NCBI GenBank assembly: GCA_021234155.1
Contig: JAJEKV010000004.1
Coordinates: 14,412,716 to 14,476,715 of the forward strand
DNA: 64,000 nucleotides
Source of the DNA: Isoetes taiwanensis
Taxonomy: Eukaryota; Streptophyta; Lycopodiopsida; Isoetales; Isoetaceae
Reading direction: 5' to 3'
Part shown: positions 31,421-42,951 of the stretch, piece after piece
Layout of the letters: every line of letters starts with the position of its first letter
Numbering within the stretch: the first letter of the stretch is position 1
Notes under the pieces: generated by a model
What the model was told of the DNA's origin: nothing
Databases searched by the model: none
What the model saw: the letters and a program-made list of their open reading frames with translations, nothing else
Position numbers and translations under genes: made by a program

Positions 31421-31634
31421 GTGCAGCACAAACCAAGGAACGCTAGGTGCACCACAAAAAAACACGTTCACAAAAGAAGTATAGAGAAACCAACCGACTT
31501 TAAGCGGTTCATGGTGATACCGGGACCCGTGAAACCCAGGCGATCTAAAAAAGTAACTAGGCACTTTATCACCTGGTAAAAAGCTCCCTCTTCATTCTTC
31601 TGGCAGAGGCGCCGGAGGAATTAGAGATCCGGCT

Positions 31635-34082
31635 ATGGCTCTTGCCTCCCTCAGACGGGCTTCACACCCACAACCCAGAAACTTGGCTGCCGTTTCAAAT
31701 CTATGGAGCCGTTCATTTTCTTCCCCTGCCGAGACTGATTCCACCCCAATCAAGGTAGACATCGCTGTTCCATTTAGGTCTCACAAATGTGACCCTCCTC
31801 CTCAAACTGTCGAAACTAGTCCCCAGGAGCTAGTTTCATTCTTTAGAAGCATGTTTTTAATGCGTCGTATGGAAATCGCTGCTGATTCTTTGTATAAATC
31901 CAAGTTCATAAGGGGATTTTGCCATTTGTATGATGGGCAAGAAGCAGTTTGTGTTGGAATGGAAGCAGCTTTGACGAAGCAGGATTGCATTATCACATCT
32001 TACAGGGATCATTGTACTTATGTAGGAAGAGGGGGCACTGTTTTGGAGCTCATGGCAGAGCTAATGGGCAAAAAGGCTGGTTGCTCGCTTGGGAAGGGAG
32101 GCTCCATGCACATGTACAAGAAGGAGAATGGTTTTTATGGTGGAAATGGTATTGTTGGTGCTCAGACGCCTTTGGGAGCGGGAATTGCATTTGCTCAGAA
32201 GTATCAGAAGTTGCCTAATGTTACTATGACCCTCTATGGTGACGGAGCTGCAAATCAGGGACAGTTATTTGAAGCTATGAATATTTCTGCACTTTGGGAT
32301 CTACCGGTGGTTTATGTTTGTGAGAATAATCACTGTAAGTATTATATTTGCTATTGTCTGAGTGGCTGTAAATGTCGTGCTGTGGTCATAATTAGACTGA
32401 ATTGTCTGATCAAATAATTGTTTCATGAGCAGACAGCCATTTGAAATGAAATCTGATAGACATGGGACTTTTATTTTGCCTTTTCCTGATATAACAAAGA
32501 CGTTGCTGCTTATAGATGGGATGGGTACTGCTGAATGGCGTTCTGCAAAATGTCCTGAGTACTATAGCCGTGGAGATTATGTGCCTGGTCTGAAGGTTTG
32601 TACAGTTTCCCCCCATATACGTTTTGTAACTTTCTTTAGGCATATAACGTTGGAGATTAATGCAAGGCCATTAAGCATTATGAAAGAATTAGGTGCAAAG
32701 TCTGATGTTTCCACATGGTATTCCCAAGTGATTGATTTTATGCTTTAACTTATTTCAAATTTCCGCCATCATCAGGTGAAGAATGGACTGTTCCCCACTG
32801 ATGTGTAACTATATGCAACAATAGTTAGTGGCAATAGTTTGAAACTCGCATTTGCTTTTTGAGTTTATGTTTTTGGATCCTGAATATTTGAAATCATTCT
32901 TAGTATGATTTCTTGTTGGTGTTCATTGCAGGTTGATGGCATGGATGCCCTGGCTGTGAAGCAGGCTTGCAAGTTTGCGAAGGAATATGCGCTTGAAAAA
33001 GGGCCATTTGTAAGTAACTATAACGAAATGTTTTATCTTAACAATGCTTCTAATGTCAGGGGCCCATGAGGGATGCAAGACTGTTAGTACTTACCATTTT
33101 AAGGAACTTAATTTAATGTATCTATTTTCCTCTTGCATGCCACATATAACTTGACTTTGGGGGACAGATCTTGGAAATGGACACTTATCGGTATCATGGC
33201 CATTCAATGTCCGATCCTGGTAGTACATACCGGACAAGGGATGAAATCAGTGGCGTAAGGCAGGTAAAGTAAACTTGCTTAGGATTTGAGCTAGATGCAT
33301 AATTTGGTCCACTCATTATTTATTCTAAGTTAATGATAATCTGCAGGAGCGTGATCCTATTGAGAGAATCAGAAAACTGCTTTTAGCAAAAGAGATAGTC
33401 ACAGTCACTGACCTAAAGGTATCTTTTTTGCAAGTTGAAGACAATTGTAAAAATACATCTTGTTAATAACATCTAAGATATATGGTGGATGGATTTCAGA
33501 ACATTGAGAAAGAGGTCAAGAAGGAAGTGGATGATGCAGTTGCCCAGGCAAAGGTATTTGCTTGTTTCATTCAATATTAGGTTTTTCAGAAAAGGATGCA
33601 ATAACTCAGTTTCTTATGATAATGCAGGAATCGCCGTCACCTGATATTGATGCTTTGTATCATCATATATACGTAAAAGGATATGGATCTGAGGTACGTG
33701 CTTTTTCAGCTTCTTTAAATACATGTGCATTATAGGCTATTTTTCAAAAAAGTAGAAAATGATAGGCACTAAAACCCCAAGTAAACTCACTGCTATGCCA
33801 GTACTATAAGTCTCTAAATATGCTATTTCTGCTCAGACTACCTATTTCTCCTGTTTGTGTATTTGGTTTATGAATGCTATGTTCCTCTGCAGAATTTGCA
33901 TTATCAGGCCTTGGAATTATCCAAAACACCTGCTGTTTGCTTTTATCAATTATTAAAAAAACTGATGTTCTTTTGAAGTTGCAAATGCCATTACATACCT
34001 CTTTTGTTGTAATTAAAGATCATCTTTTTGTTTGCAGGCTTATGGTGCAGATCGCAAAGAAGTACGAGTGTCACTACCATGA
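31635..34082 (+). CDS. Pyruvate dehydrogenase E1 component subunit alpha, mitochondrial, 8 exons, 396 aa
   Basis: E1-alpha, with E1-beta, decarboxylates pyruvate using thiamine diphosphate in the mitochondrial pyruvate dehydrogenase complex. Exons: 31635-32334, 32516-32595, 32932-33009, 33168-33263, 33347-33418, 33500-33553, 33628-33693 and 34038-34082 (TGA). All introns are GT-AG, the phases close and the total is 1191 nt. An Arg/Ser-rich, acid-poor presequence ([16 protein letters not shown]) precedes the mature protein. The thiamine diphosphate motif is visible as GDG at residues 202-204 and NN at 231-232. The phosphorylation loop [20 protein letters not shown] keeps the regulatory serines. 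The C-terminal [15 protein letters not shown] ends as in plant orthologues. The length is typical, and all exons after the first are 45-96 bases. Confidence 0.97.
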
Positions 34083-34694
34083 TTTGGTTAATGGCAAATT
34101 TTCGCGAGATTGTTTTCGTCCTTGCAGGTGTTATTGCTTTTGCAATATGGATTCCCTGCTGAATATGGGTTTTGGTCATGCCCTTATCAGATGGTGTGGA
34201 AAACCTAGCAATATGTTTCATTGCTTTGGAAATGGGAATGTATAAAATAAGCAGTCATAATTGACGACTGCTGTTAGTCATCTGCCAATTTGAAGGAATA
34301 ATGCACTGAATGAAACTGACCTGTCCAGCATTGTTTTTTGCCATCTGAAAGAAATAAAAATTTCAACGGGAATATACGGTACTCTAATAGGAATGTAGAC
34401 TTGATTGGTATTGAACGGGAATCGTCGTGTTGCAGGAGGATTTAAGGTTTCAGAAATGGACGAGGAAGGAAAAAAAAAAACTTCAACAATCCAATCTTAT
34501 CCCTCTCAACTGTTACTAGGTTTCTTTCTACCATTGCTATATCTACTTCAATTCCTCATACCTTTCCCTTGGAGGTGGTGGTTAAAGTTACTTTCCCTTA
34601 GGAGGTGCTGGTTAAAGTTAATTTGCAACATTCTCAAGAGGAGGAAAAGCCTGATATAGGTTCCAGAGATGTGAGACCCCTCTTTAATGTGAGG
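34083..34694. other. 3' flank of PDH E1-alpha
   Basis: Presumed 3' UTR followed by AT-rich sequence. Open frames here (for example 34405-34659) encode hydrophobic low-complexity peptides without family features. Confidence 0.5.
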
Positions 34695-34695
34695 G

Positions 34696-34901
34696 TACAT
34701 CCGCACCAGTAGCTAAGTTAGCTTTTATCACTAAGTTAACTTTAATTGGGTACTAACTTCACAAAAATCCAGATTCTCACCTATCTAGTTAAGAAGCTTG
34801 CTTAAAACTTATCTAGATTACGTTTTTGGTTAAAAAGGTTAAACTAATTCTTAACTAAATTTCTTAACTATATGCTAACTTAACTAGTGGTGTGAATGTC
34901 T
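34696..34901. mobile_element. Small MITE-like element (about 205 bp)
   Basis: Imperfect inverted ends: ACATCCGCACCAGTAGCTAA at the left and, reverse-complemented, ACATTCACACCACTAGTTAA at the right, both continuing GTTAGC. About 22 of 26 positions agree. The interior repeats AAGTTAAC/TTAACT words and has no coding capacity. The target duplication is not clear. Confidence 0.6.
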
Positions 34902-37900
34902 ATTCTGTTTAAAAATCATAAGTTAACTTAACCATGGGTTCCCACCCTTAGGCGATCTTAGCACAATTTTAATTGGGTATGTCCCTTGCAATTAGGTGAT
35001 CTAGAAAGTGCATTTCTAGAGTCAAGTTTGTTTGAAAAAGGGGTAGAGCATTCATTAGATGTCACATTTGTAAATTGGTTTCTGAACATTAAAGATTCTC
35101 AATTAAATTTCTGGCTTGCTTGAAGGAACAAAGCCCTTGTGGCAAGTCTTTAAGGTACACAATATTTTCGAACGTAGAGGTTGGGAATATTCCCTTGATT
35201 TCTAGGTCATGTGCAAATAGTCATTTAAGATACACCATATTTTCCAACCATTTTTGCATCCTGTATTCTTCCATCTTCACCTTTTGTGTTGATTGAGTTA
35301 ACCTGTTGTTTAACCACAGACAATCGATACCAGTTCTTGTTAGAAAAGAACCTTAGCGTTCAATTTGCGGGAAAAAAATCCTCAGCGGTCCTTTTTCGAC
35401 AGTTGAAAAGTAAAGCACAATGAAAATAGTGTCTTGGAGGAACATGGTACTAATTAAGATTTTATCTATTTAAGCAAGTTGTACTAATAGAAAATGGCAA
35501 CTGAAAAGGAACATAGATTGCGCAACAAAACTATGACGAATACCGATTCGTTCTATTATGGCATAAGGGAAGCAAAAAGTAGAAGAAAGGACTATTACTA
35601 GAGGGGAAAGGTTAGGAGGAAAACAAAATGTTGAAGAATGGACTGTAACTAGAGGGCAATGGGAGGGCAATGGTCAGACGAACTTGGAAATGTTCAAGCA
35701 AATGGGTTGCATGGGGAACAGAATGATGGGAAAAGGGAGTTGAGAGAGTGCTGCAATAATTACTTGAGAAAAGACATAACCCAATTATTATATGCCTGAA
35801 GAAATTGCTTGTAAAGCCTGTCATCATCCAAAGAAGAATAAAAGCCCCTGTTCTGGCTTCATAGGTGAGGTCCTGCTTAAACAAAAATAGGTTTTACCTC
35901 CTTAGATTTCATTCCATTACATCTTCATTATGTTGTTTACAAGGTACAGAAGTAAGAGAGCTGGATGTATAGTAATTCAGGAAGAATTTATTTTCTTTCC
36001 TAGTTCTACATCTGGTCTAAACATTCGGCTGCACAGGATGCTAGTGAAAAATTGAAAGGTAGGAGCTTTACACTGCAGCAAGGAATGGTGATCTTGGACT
36101 TGGGAAACCATTCTATCAAAATGGTTGCTTTTTGAAGGTTAGTTTTATCATTCCTATTGCTTTATTTTGAAGAAAAGCCGTTACTTATACTTGTTTTGTA
36201 CGCTAGACTAGTGGTTCTACTACATTAGTATATGGCAGTGGTTCTACTACAGAATGACACAACCACATTAGCTGGTAGGACTAGTGCCTGTGCTATGGTG
36301 ATATTGATGCAAGAATAACTGTGCTATTGTCGTTGCTGGATCCCCTCGGGGTGATATTGCTGCAATCCCTTGGGGTGCTGTTACTTCAACTGCAAATTCC
36401 ATCACTTCTAAATAGGGATCGTGTCTATATATGATCTCCTGAGGGGATTTTCATAGTAGACGGTTGCTAGCTTCCATAACTACAGATATAGACTTCATTT
36501 TCCTTATGGAAACATAGAGACATGTTGGTCAGAGGATAACAGATCTGTCAGGATATCAATACTATTCATTGTCCGATGAATGCACAGGCAAGCAAAATCA
36601 CGGCGGCATAACCTGTATTATAAGACATCCTTGACATCTTCGGTTTCATGACACGAGGCAGATAACACAATTGATATATGTGGACACGTGTGCAAAATAT
36701 GTGTGGAGATCCCCACTTTATTGCAGCCATATGCTGACTCGAAGTTATAATGTGGATAGGTTTAGACCCATCTATCGATCTATATGATGACATTAGTAGC
36801 ACAAGCAATTGGGCCGTGTTATGGTAGTAGGGGATGCACACACATCTGCATCTCAATTGACAAAGTCCAATCCATTACCTGAGGATATATTGCAGTTCCA
36901 AACCACGAAGGACCTTTGCACATTCGGGACCCTCCTCGCACCCCCCCCCTTCTTACTACTTATATTTCCATTTGACTATTAGCCAACGTCCAAATCGTCT
37001 CTTTGGAGTAAAAGTAGCATTAAGGGAAGGCTTTCAAGCAGTGAGGAATCAGCCTTAGTTGAGTTAGTAGCAGCAACCAGGACATTATGATTGGAACCCA
37101 TAATTGCGGCCAACTTCCGCATGCCACCTCTCAACACTTCTCCTGAAGACAACAAAGATCCATAGGAAACTTGGAAAGTTAATTAGCTAATTTGCTCCCC
37201 TTGCATAGGGAAGAAGCCACTCCCCTTCACATTCAAGGATAATAGGTTCATCAAGATGCATGAATCTCAGATAGAGTTTTTTCCTACATGTGAACATGCA
37301 GTCTTCCGTCTTTGAAGCTTTCGTGCTCCTTCTTCATCTAAGCTGCCTCCAAGCGTTGAGGTGATTTTCCTCCTCATTCCCCCCCCCAACCAAGGTCTTG
37401 CAAAACCTCAATCAGAGTCTTCGTCTCTCTCTAATAGGAATTGGGACAAATTTGGAGGTAAGGGTCACTAGGTAGGCCAACAGCTAGATGGAAAAGTCAA
37501 ATGTCATATATCTACCTTGGTATTGTACATCCCTCTCATGTATTTCACCATGACTCCTAAGGTGGAAGGCATCCCTTAACCAATGGCTTAGCATCACCCC
37601 CTTAGGTCCCTATGTTCGAAGTCCTAACTACTAATATTAACATGAATATACTAACCGATGACTAAGATGGCCTCGTGGCCAGTCACTAACACATAATGTG
37701 ATGACTGGGACATATCCGCTTATATGTATTCATATGTATAGGGGAGGAATGTCATACAGATAATTAAAGCTAGAATCGTTTGAGGGAGCGACTCCTTGTT
37801 TCGTGTAGACCTTCGAGATGTATATGTCGTAGTAACAAGTATGTTGTTGTTATCTTTTCAACTCCGTAGCTGCATATAAATTGTGCAATACTGGTCAGTC

Positions 37901-38525
37901 CCAGATTATGACCACTCCTCACATTGCTTCACCTTCTTCTATCAGGCCATAATCCATAAGTAGTATTCTCATTTCTCTAGCGGCGAGTCTTGTGATAGAT
38001 AAGTTTAATCTATCTGTTAACTACTATTCGAAAGATTAACCTTTGACATAGCACTCATGGTCAAGATTATCTCGGTCTTAGTCATTTTTTTGGTTAATGC
38101 TAGAGTTTTGTGGATATTATTTTAGCTTGTTCTTTCAGTATAGAACAATTCATATTTCCACTTGTAATTTACTCTGAAATGGGCTTAAGAATTGATCCTT
38201 CTATGGTGTAGTCTCTGCACCTTGAAGACCACTTTCATACGGTTGTGACTGCACTTACTGCAAGTATAAGCCCAAGCTTGACTGATACTAAACGAATGGG
38301 GTGATGTCAAATAGCACCAAGCATTATGTCTCACTTGCTTACAAGAAATACAATATGAATATCATGCATGCGTGCACATACATCTGTGGGTGTAGGAAAG
38401 GTTCATGCAATGCAGATGAGTTCATCATGGGATGGTCTTTGTTTACATCAGTTGCGCTCTGATATGTTTTAAAGCTTGGATTTCTTTGGTGTCGTCATCC
38501 CTGGGGAAGACTGGAACTATTTAGT
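34902..38525. other. Gene-poor stretch
   Basis: No protein motif I can defend on either strand. It contains short poly-C runs (about 36942 and 37378) and degenerate sequence that may be old retrotransposon DNA. Confidence 0.35.
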
Positions 38526-38982
38526 GAATATGTAGTAAAATAACAGGGGGTTTTAGGGGGATTTGATATCGATGTAAAAATAAGAATTCTTGAAATCATA
38601 GACCATATATCCCTAAAAAAATTTAATGGGTTGTTATTAAAAAAAAAAAAAAAAAAGCGTTCAAGATAAAAAAATAATCACATTAGCTCACTAGGCATAT
38701 TGATTAAAGTAGTCTTATTAGAATGTTGAGTTATTTTGGTAGAGGTTCAAGCCCCCGTATTTCATATTCTAAAATCTTAGGCAAAGCCGCACAGAGGGTT
38801 GATATTCTCTCAAAACCTTAGGCGAAATCGTATTTCATATTTCAAAATCATAGGCGCCTCCAATCATAACTGACTATAAGCGAAACGAGACCTGCGCCCA
38901 CTGGCCCCAACATACAATCTGGGTCGTAGAATCGACGAATCCGACGACTGTGGTAGTCCAGGATGCACCTCGTTTGGAATAT
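38526..38982 (+). repeat. SINE-like tRNA-related repeat, copy A
   Basis: Unit of about 457 bp from GAATATGTAG to CGTTTGGAATAT. An internal A-box-like TAGCTCACTAGGC at 38695 and, about 50 bases on, GGTTCAAGCCCCC at 38744 (B box with one CpG-type change) suggest derivation from a tRNA gene and an RNA polymerase III promoter. The same layout occurs in copies B and C at 61460 and 61900. An A-run of 18 at 38639-38656 lies within the unit. Confidence 0.7.
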
Positions 38983-40377
38983 ACGAATAAACGTAGGATA
39001 AAGAAACAAGTCAAATGAGGCAACCTTAAGTGGATTTCTTTCATTGAGCCTTTTGTTTATCTTGAGCGGAACTCGATCTTTAAAAATTTTGATACATCCG
39101 GAAGTTTTAAGGCCTATGCGAATGGTGGGGGAAGATGCATATGAGAGTGAAGGGACATCCCTTAAGGACAAGCTTGTCTAATATTTTGTATAGTTCAAAG
39201 GAGCCGAATCCCTTAGTATAAGATTGGAATATAGACATGATCTCTTAGATGATATTCTTGGCCAACTTAATGCATCTTATGGTTTTTGTCCTTGCATGCC
39301 CTTCAATTACTTGTATTTAGGAGCTTCAAATTGATAAACTTCAAGTTTTATATTGATCTCTACCTTTGTTTTAGCTGGAAAGAGGTATCATAGTCTAAGA
39401 TTAAGGAACCATATTCCGCCATCCTATGTTAAAATTCTTTCTGTCAGATGAAAATTCTGGCCTTTTGCCCTTCTTGCCTTTATGGGTCCTTATTCCTTTA
39501 GTACATGCTAACTAGTTGCTGGGGACAAAGCTTAAAGATCCATTTTGTTCTCTGAAGAACATTATGTTTTATTTGTCCCATTTGAAGCAAGCCAGAGCAA
39601 CAGAGATACTTATATTTGACTCCTCTTTTATAATATTTGACTCCTCTTTTATAGGGTCTATACATCAGGCTATAAAACATGCCAACTCCACCCTAGGAAA
39701 TTAACAACCTAGGGTAGATGCATTGGAAAGTTCGTCCTACCATGCCCGACTTAATCGTGAAATCTAACTTCCTTCATGAAGCCAAATGGCCATGACTTAA
39801 TCGAGAAATCCACTAATCTAACTTCCTTCATGAAGACAAAATGGTTACTTTTGTATTTGATGGCTCTAGTTATGAAGGAATTACTCCTTCCATAAACTAT
39901 GAAGTAGTGCTTATGCCTTGTAAAAGATGGTGATTCTGTACCGAAAAATCTCAACGGCCATGATTCTGCCACTGTCCATTTTTTGCCAGGTTGGAAATTC
40001 TAGTTGGCAAAAAGATGGCTAATGCTATCCTCATGGGATTGGCCCAGAGAAAATACTCATATTTCAGCCTAAAGCGAAATGGCAGTCTTTTGTCTTCACC
40101 TTCTTAAACTCTCGAGAGAAAAGAGGTCATGCGGAAACATAATCCTGTTCTTCATGGATCATGAGGACACAGTTGCCCACATTTCTGGCCAACACAGATC
40201 ATTCCATACTGTAAGAATTCTTCATACCATGCCAGAAATCGAGGGCCCATTTTTGCAGATCATGTTTTAAATTTGAAATCTAGCCTCCCAAGTCAAAATT
40301 TCAATCCAGATCACATTCAGATGTCTGTTTCCCATTGCAAGCAGGAAAATGGCACTGGAAAACATGGTTTTTGATCT
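38983..40377. other. 5' region of the PPR gene
   Basis: No gene recognised. Near 39760-39840 the phrase AATCTAACTTCCTTCATGAAG occurs twice about 57 bases apart. The promoter and 5' UTR of the PPR gene probably lie in the last few hundred bases. Confidence 0.35.
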
Positions 40378-42951
40378 ATGCACATGCTGGAGGCTGCCAA
40401 AATGATGTTCTGCTCTTGCTCTGTACCAGGAATTGGCGACATAAGAGGCTCAAAGAGTATGTTTCTGGCAAATTCTTCTCCGTCTCTACTTCAGAGGTAT
40501 GTATGTGCCCCTGCTCGTCCTGTTTGTACAAATCCTGTGACAGCAGTATTAGCATATGAAGAAAACGTAAACATAACAGTTAACAGAGCTGCCATTACCA
40601 GAATACCTGGCACTGGTGAAACAAGTCGCTCTAGAAGAACATCAAGCCCCCCTTGGGATGTGGTTGTTGAAGCAGATAATCTACTCTGTATTTTGAACAG
40701 ATGCTTGGATTGGGCCCAGTCTAATGAAGATCTACATAGATGGAATGGGGTTCTTAGAGTTGATGTAGTTGGAAGAGTGATTCAGTTGGTTAAGAATGTG
40801 GAGATTGCAATTGGCTTCTTTGAATGGGCTCAGCAGCATGACGGGTACAGACATTCTACTTTTACTTATAATTGCCTGCTCAACAGGCTTGTTAGGGCTA
40901 ACAGACTAGACATGGCTAATGAGTTGTTTCAAAACATGTTAGAAGCTAGATGCTCTCCAAATGCATCCACATACATTGTGTTGATCCGCGGCCTTTGTAG
41001 AGTAGGTGAAGTTGAAGAAGCTTGCAAATTGGTCAAGCAGATGAAAATACTGAACTTAAAGCCAGGACTGATAGACTGCAACGTAGTCATTTCTGATCTT
41101 TGCAAAGCTGGTAGAGTGACTGAATCCCTTGCATTGTTCGATCAGATAACAAAGATTTGCACACCTGATGTGGTAACTTATAGCACATTGATCCACAGCC
41201 TCCATAAGGTTGGGAAGTTAGATGATGCATTGCAACTTCTTGTACAGATGACAGACCAAGGGCTTAAGCCAGATGCAGTATTGTATAATATAGTCATAAG
41301 TGGACTTTGCAAGGCCAGAAAGGTTTCTGATGCTCTCATGTTTTTTAGAACCATGTCTAGGTCATGCGTGCCAGATCAGGTCACTTACTCTACTATAATC
41401 AGTGGCTTGTGCAAGGAAAGGAAGGTCGAAGAAGCGTTCCATCTCCTCAATGACATGATTGAAAGAGGTCAAGCCCCTGATGTTGTCACTTACACAACCC
41501 TAATTCATGGCCTTTGCATTGCTAGCAGAATGGATGATGCCCAGAAGCTCCTAGAGCAAATGGTGATCTCAGGCTTAGTTCCTACGATAATCACATACAC
41601 CACCATGATGTCAGGGCTTTGCAAGGAAGGCAGAGTCGACGAAGCTCTAGAACTTCTTCAGGAGATGATAAACAGGGGTTGCACTCCAACAGTGATCACA
41701 TATAACAGCCTCATCAATGGCCTCTGCAGGGCAAACAAAATGGAGAAGGCGCATGAGCTTTTAGCAGAGATGTGCAAAAGGGGATACAAGCCTGATATTT
41801 TCACCTTCACCACTTTGATTGGAGGGCTCTGCAATGCTGGCAAGTCAGATGAGGCCATGCATCTTCTTGAGGATGTCGTCTCAAGAGGAGAGGTATTTCC
41901 TGATGTTGTCACCTATTCTGTGCTCATGGGTGGTCTTTGCAAAGAAGAAAGGTTGGATGAAGCACTGGCACTATTTAAAAAAATGGTGCAAAGTGGATGC
42001 AAGCCCAATGTCATTACCTACAACACACTGATTACCGGGTTTCGCAAGGCTGGAAAACTGGATGGGGCCTTGGATCTTCTGACAGAGATGGTAGAAAGCG
42101 GCTTTCATCCAGATTTGTACACTTACACAACACTTATTTCTGGATTTTGCAAGGAAATCAGATTAGATGAGGCTTATCATCTCCTAGGTGAAGCAATAGC
42201 CAGAGGAATGGTCCCAGATGTTGTGACATACACAACCCTTATGGATGGCCTTTGCAAAGATGGTAGAATGGAGGATGCCTTTCAGCTCCTGAGAACCATG
42301 AGTGAGAATGGCTGCAAACCAGGTATTTTCACATATAATACTTTGTTAGATGGATTTTTTAAGGCTGGTAGAATTGAGAAAGCACATGAGCTACTGAAGG
42401 AGATGATTTCTGAAGGCTGCAATCCAAATGAGATCACCATCAACATAATTGTTGATAGTGTCTGCAAATCTAGCAACTATGAAGGTGCACATGAACTTCT
42501 TGATTATCTTCTGTCAAAGGGTTTTGATCCTGATATTTTCACTTACACCACCATCATGGACAGGCTCTGCAAAGAAGGCAGAGTGAAAGATGCTCTTGGC
42601 CTCTATGTAGAGATGGTGAAAAGAGGTCAGGTGCCTAATGTTTTCACCTTTACAACCCTCGTTGGGGGGCTCTGCAAGGTGGGAAATGTGGAAAGAGCTC
42701 ATGAAATTATGGAAGAGATGATTCAGTTCCAATGCATGCCAGATGCTGTAACATATAGAATTCTTATTGAAGGATATTGCAGAGAGAACAACATAAATCA
42801 GGCTTATGAGCTGCTTAAAGAAATGATTGAAGCAGGATACATGCCTAGTGCTGCATGTTTCCAAACAGTGGTCAACATATTGTACAGAGATGGCAGGTTC
42901 AATGAAGCTAAACAGATCTCTTGTATGAGAAACGAAATGGCAAGAAGATGA
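40378..42951 (+). CDS. P-class pentatricopeptide repeat protein, intronless, 857 aa
   Basis: P-class PPR proteins bind single-stranded organelle RNA, one base per repeat, and act in RNA stability, processing or translation. From about residue 160 to the end I count 19 full 35-residue repeats plus one partial one, of the type VVTYNTLI.GLCKAGR.DEA. There is no E, DYW or SMR domain. The region before the repeats (residues 1-159) contains Ser/Arg-rich stretches consistent with an organelle transit peptide, but the start is uncertain. Mets at residues 9, 10 and 28 are alternatives, and MFLANSSPSLLQRYVC from Met28 looks more like a presequence. The gene is uninterrupted, as most plant PPR genes are. 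Stop TGA at 42949. Confidence 0.95.
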   Translation: MHMLEAAKMMFCSCSVPGIGDIRGSKSMFLANSSPSLLQRYVCAPARPVCTNPVTAVLAYEENVNITVNRAAITRIPGTGETSRSRRTSSPPWDVVVEADNLLCILNRCLDWAQSNEDLHRWNGVLRVDVVGRVIQLVKNVEIAIGFFEWAQQHDGYRHSTFTYNCLLNRLVRANRLDMANELFQNMLEARCSPNASTYIVLIRGLCRVGEVEEACKLVKQMKILNLKPGLIDCNVVISDLCKAGRVTESLALFDQITKICTPDVVTYSTLIHSLHKVGKLDDALQLLVQMTDQGLKPDAVLYNIVISGLCKARKVSDALMFFRTMSRSCVPDQVTYSTIISGLCKERKVEEAFHLLNDMIERGQAPDVVTYTTLIHGLCIASRMDDAQKLLEQMVISGLVPTIITYTTMMSGLCKEGRVDEALELLQEMINRGCTPTVITYNSLINGLCRANKMEKAHELLAEMCKRGYKPDIFTFTTLIGGLCNAGKSDEAMHLLEDVVSRGEVFPDVVTYSVLMGGLCKEERLDEALALFKKMVQSGCKPNVITYNTLITGFRKAGKLDGALDLLTEMVESGFHPDLYTYTTLISGFCKEIRLDEAYHLLGEAIARGMVPDVVTYTTLMDGLCKDGRMEDAFQLLRTMSENGCKPGIFTYNTLLDGFFKAGRIEKAHELLKEMISEGCNPNEITINIIVDSVCKSSNYEGAHELLDYLLSKGFDPDIFTYTTIMDRLCKEGRVKDALGLYVEMVKRGQVPNVFTFTTLVGGLCKVGNVERAHEIMEEMIQFQCMPDAVTYRILIEGYCRENNINQAYELLKEMIEAGYMPSAACFQTVVNILYRDGRFNEAKQISCMRNEMARR

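Noticed and set aside
39490-39560. LGTKL phrase resembling a Ty3 integrase core
   Set aside because: Only five residues match and nothing upstream or downstream extends it.
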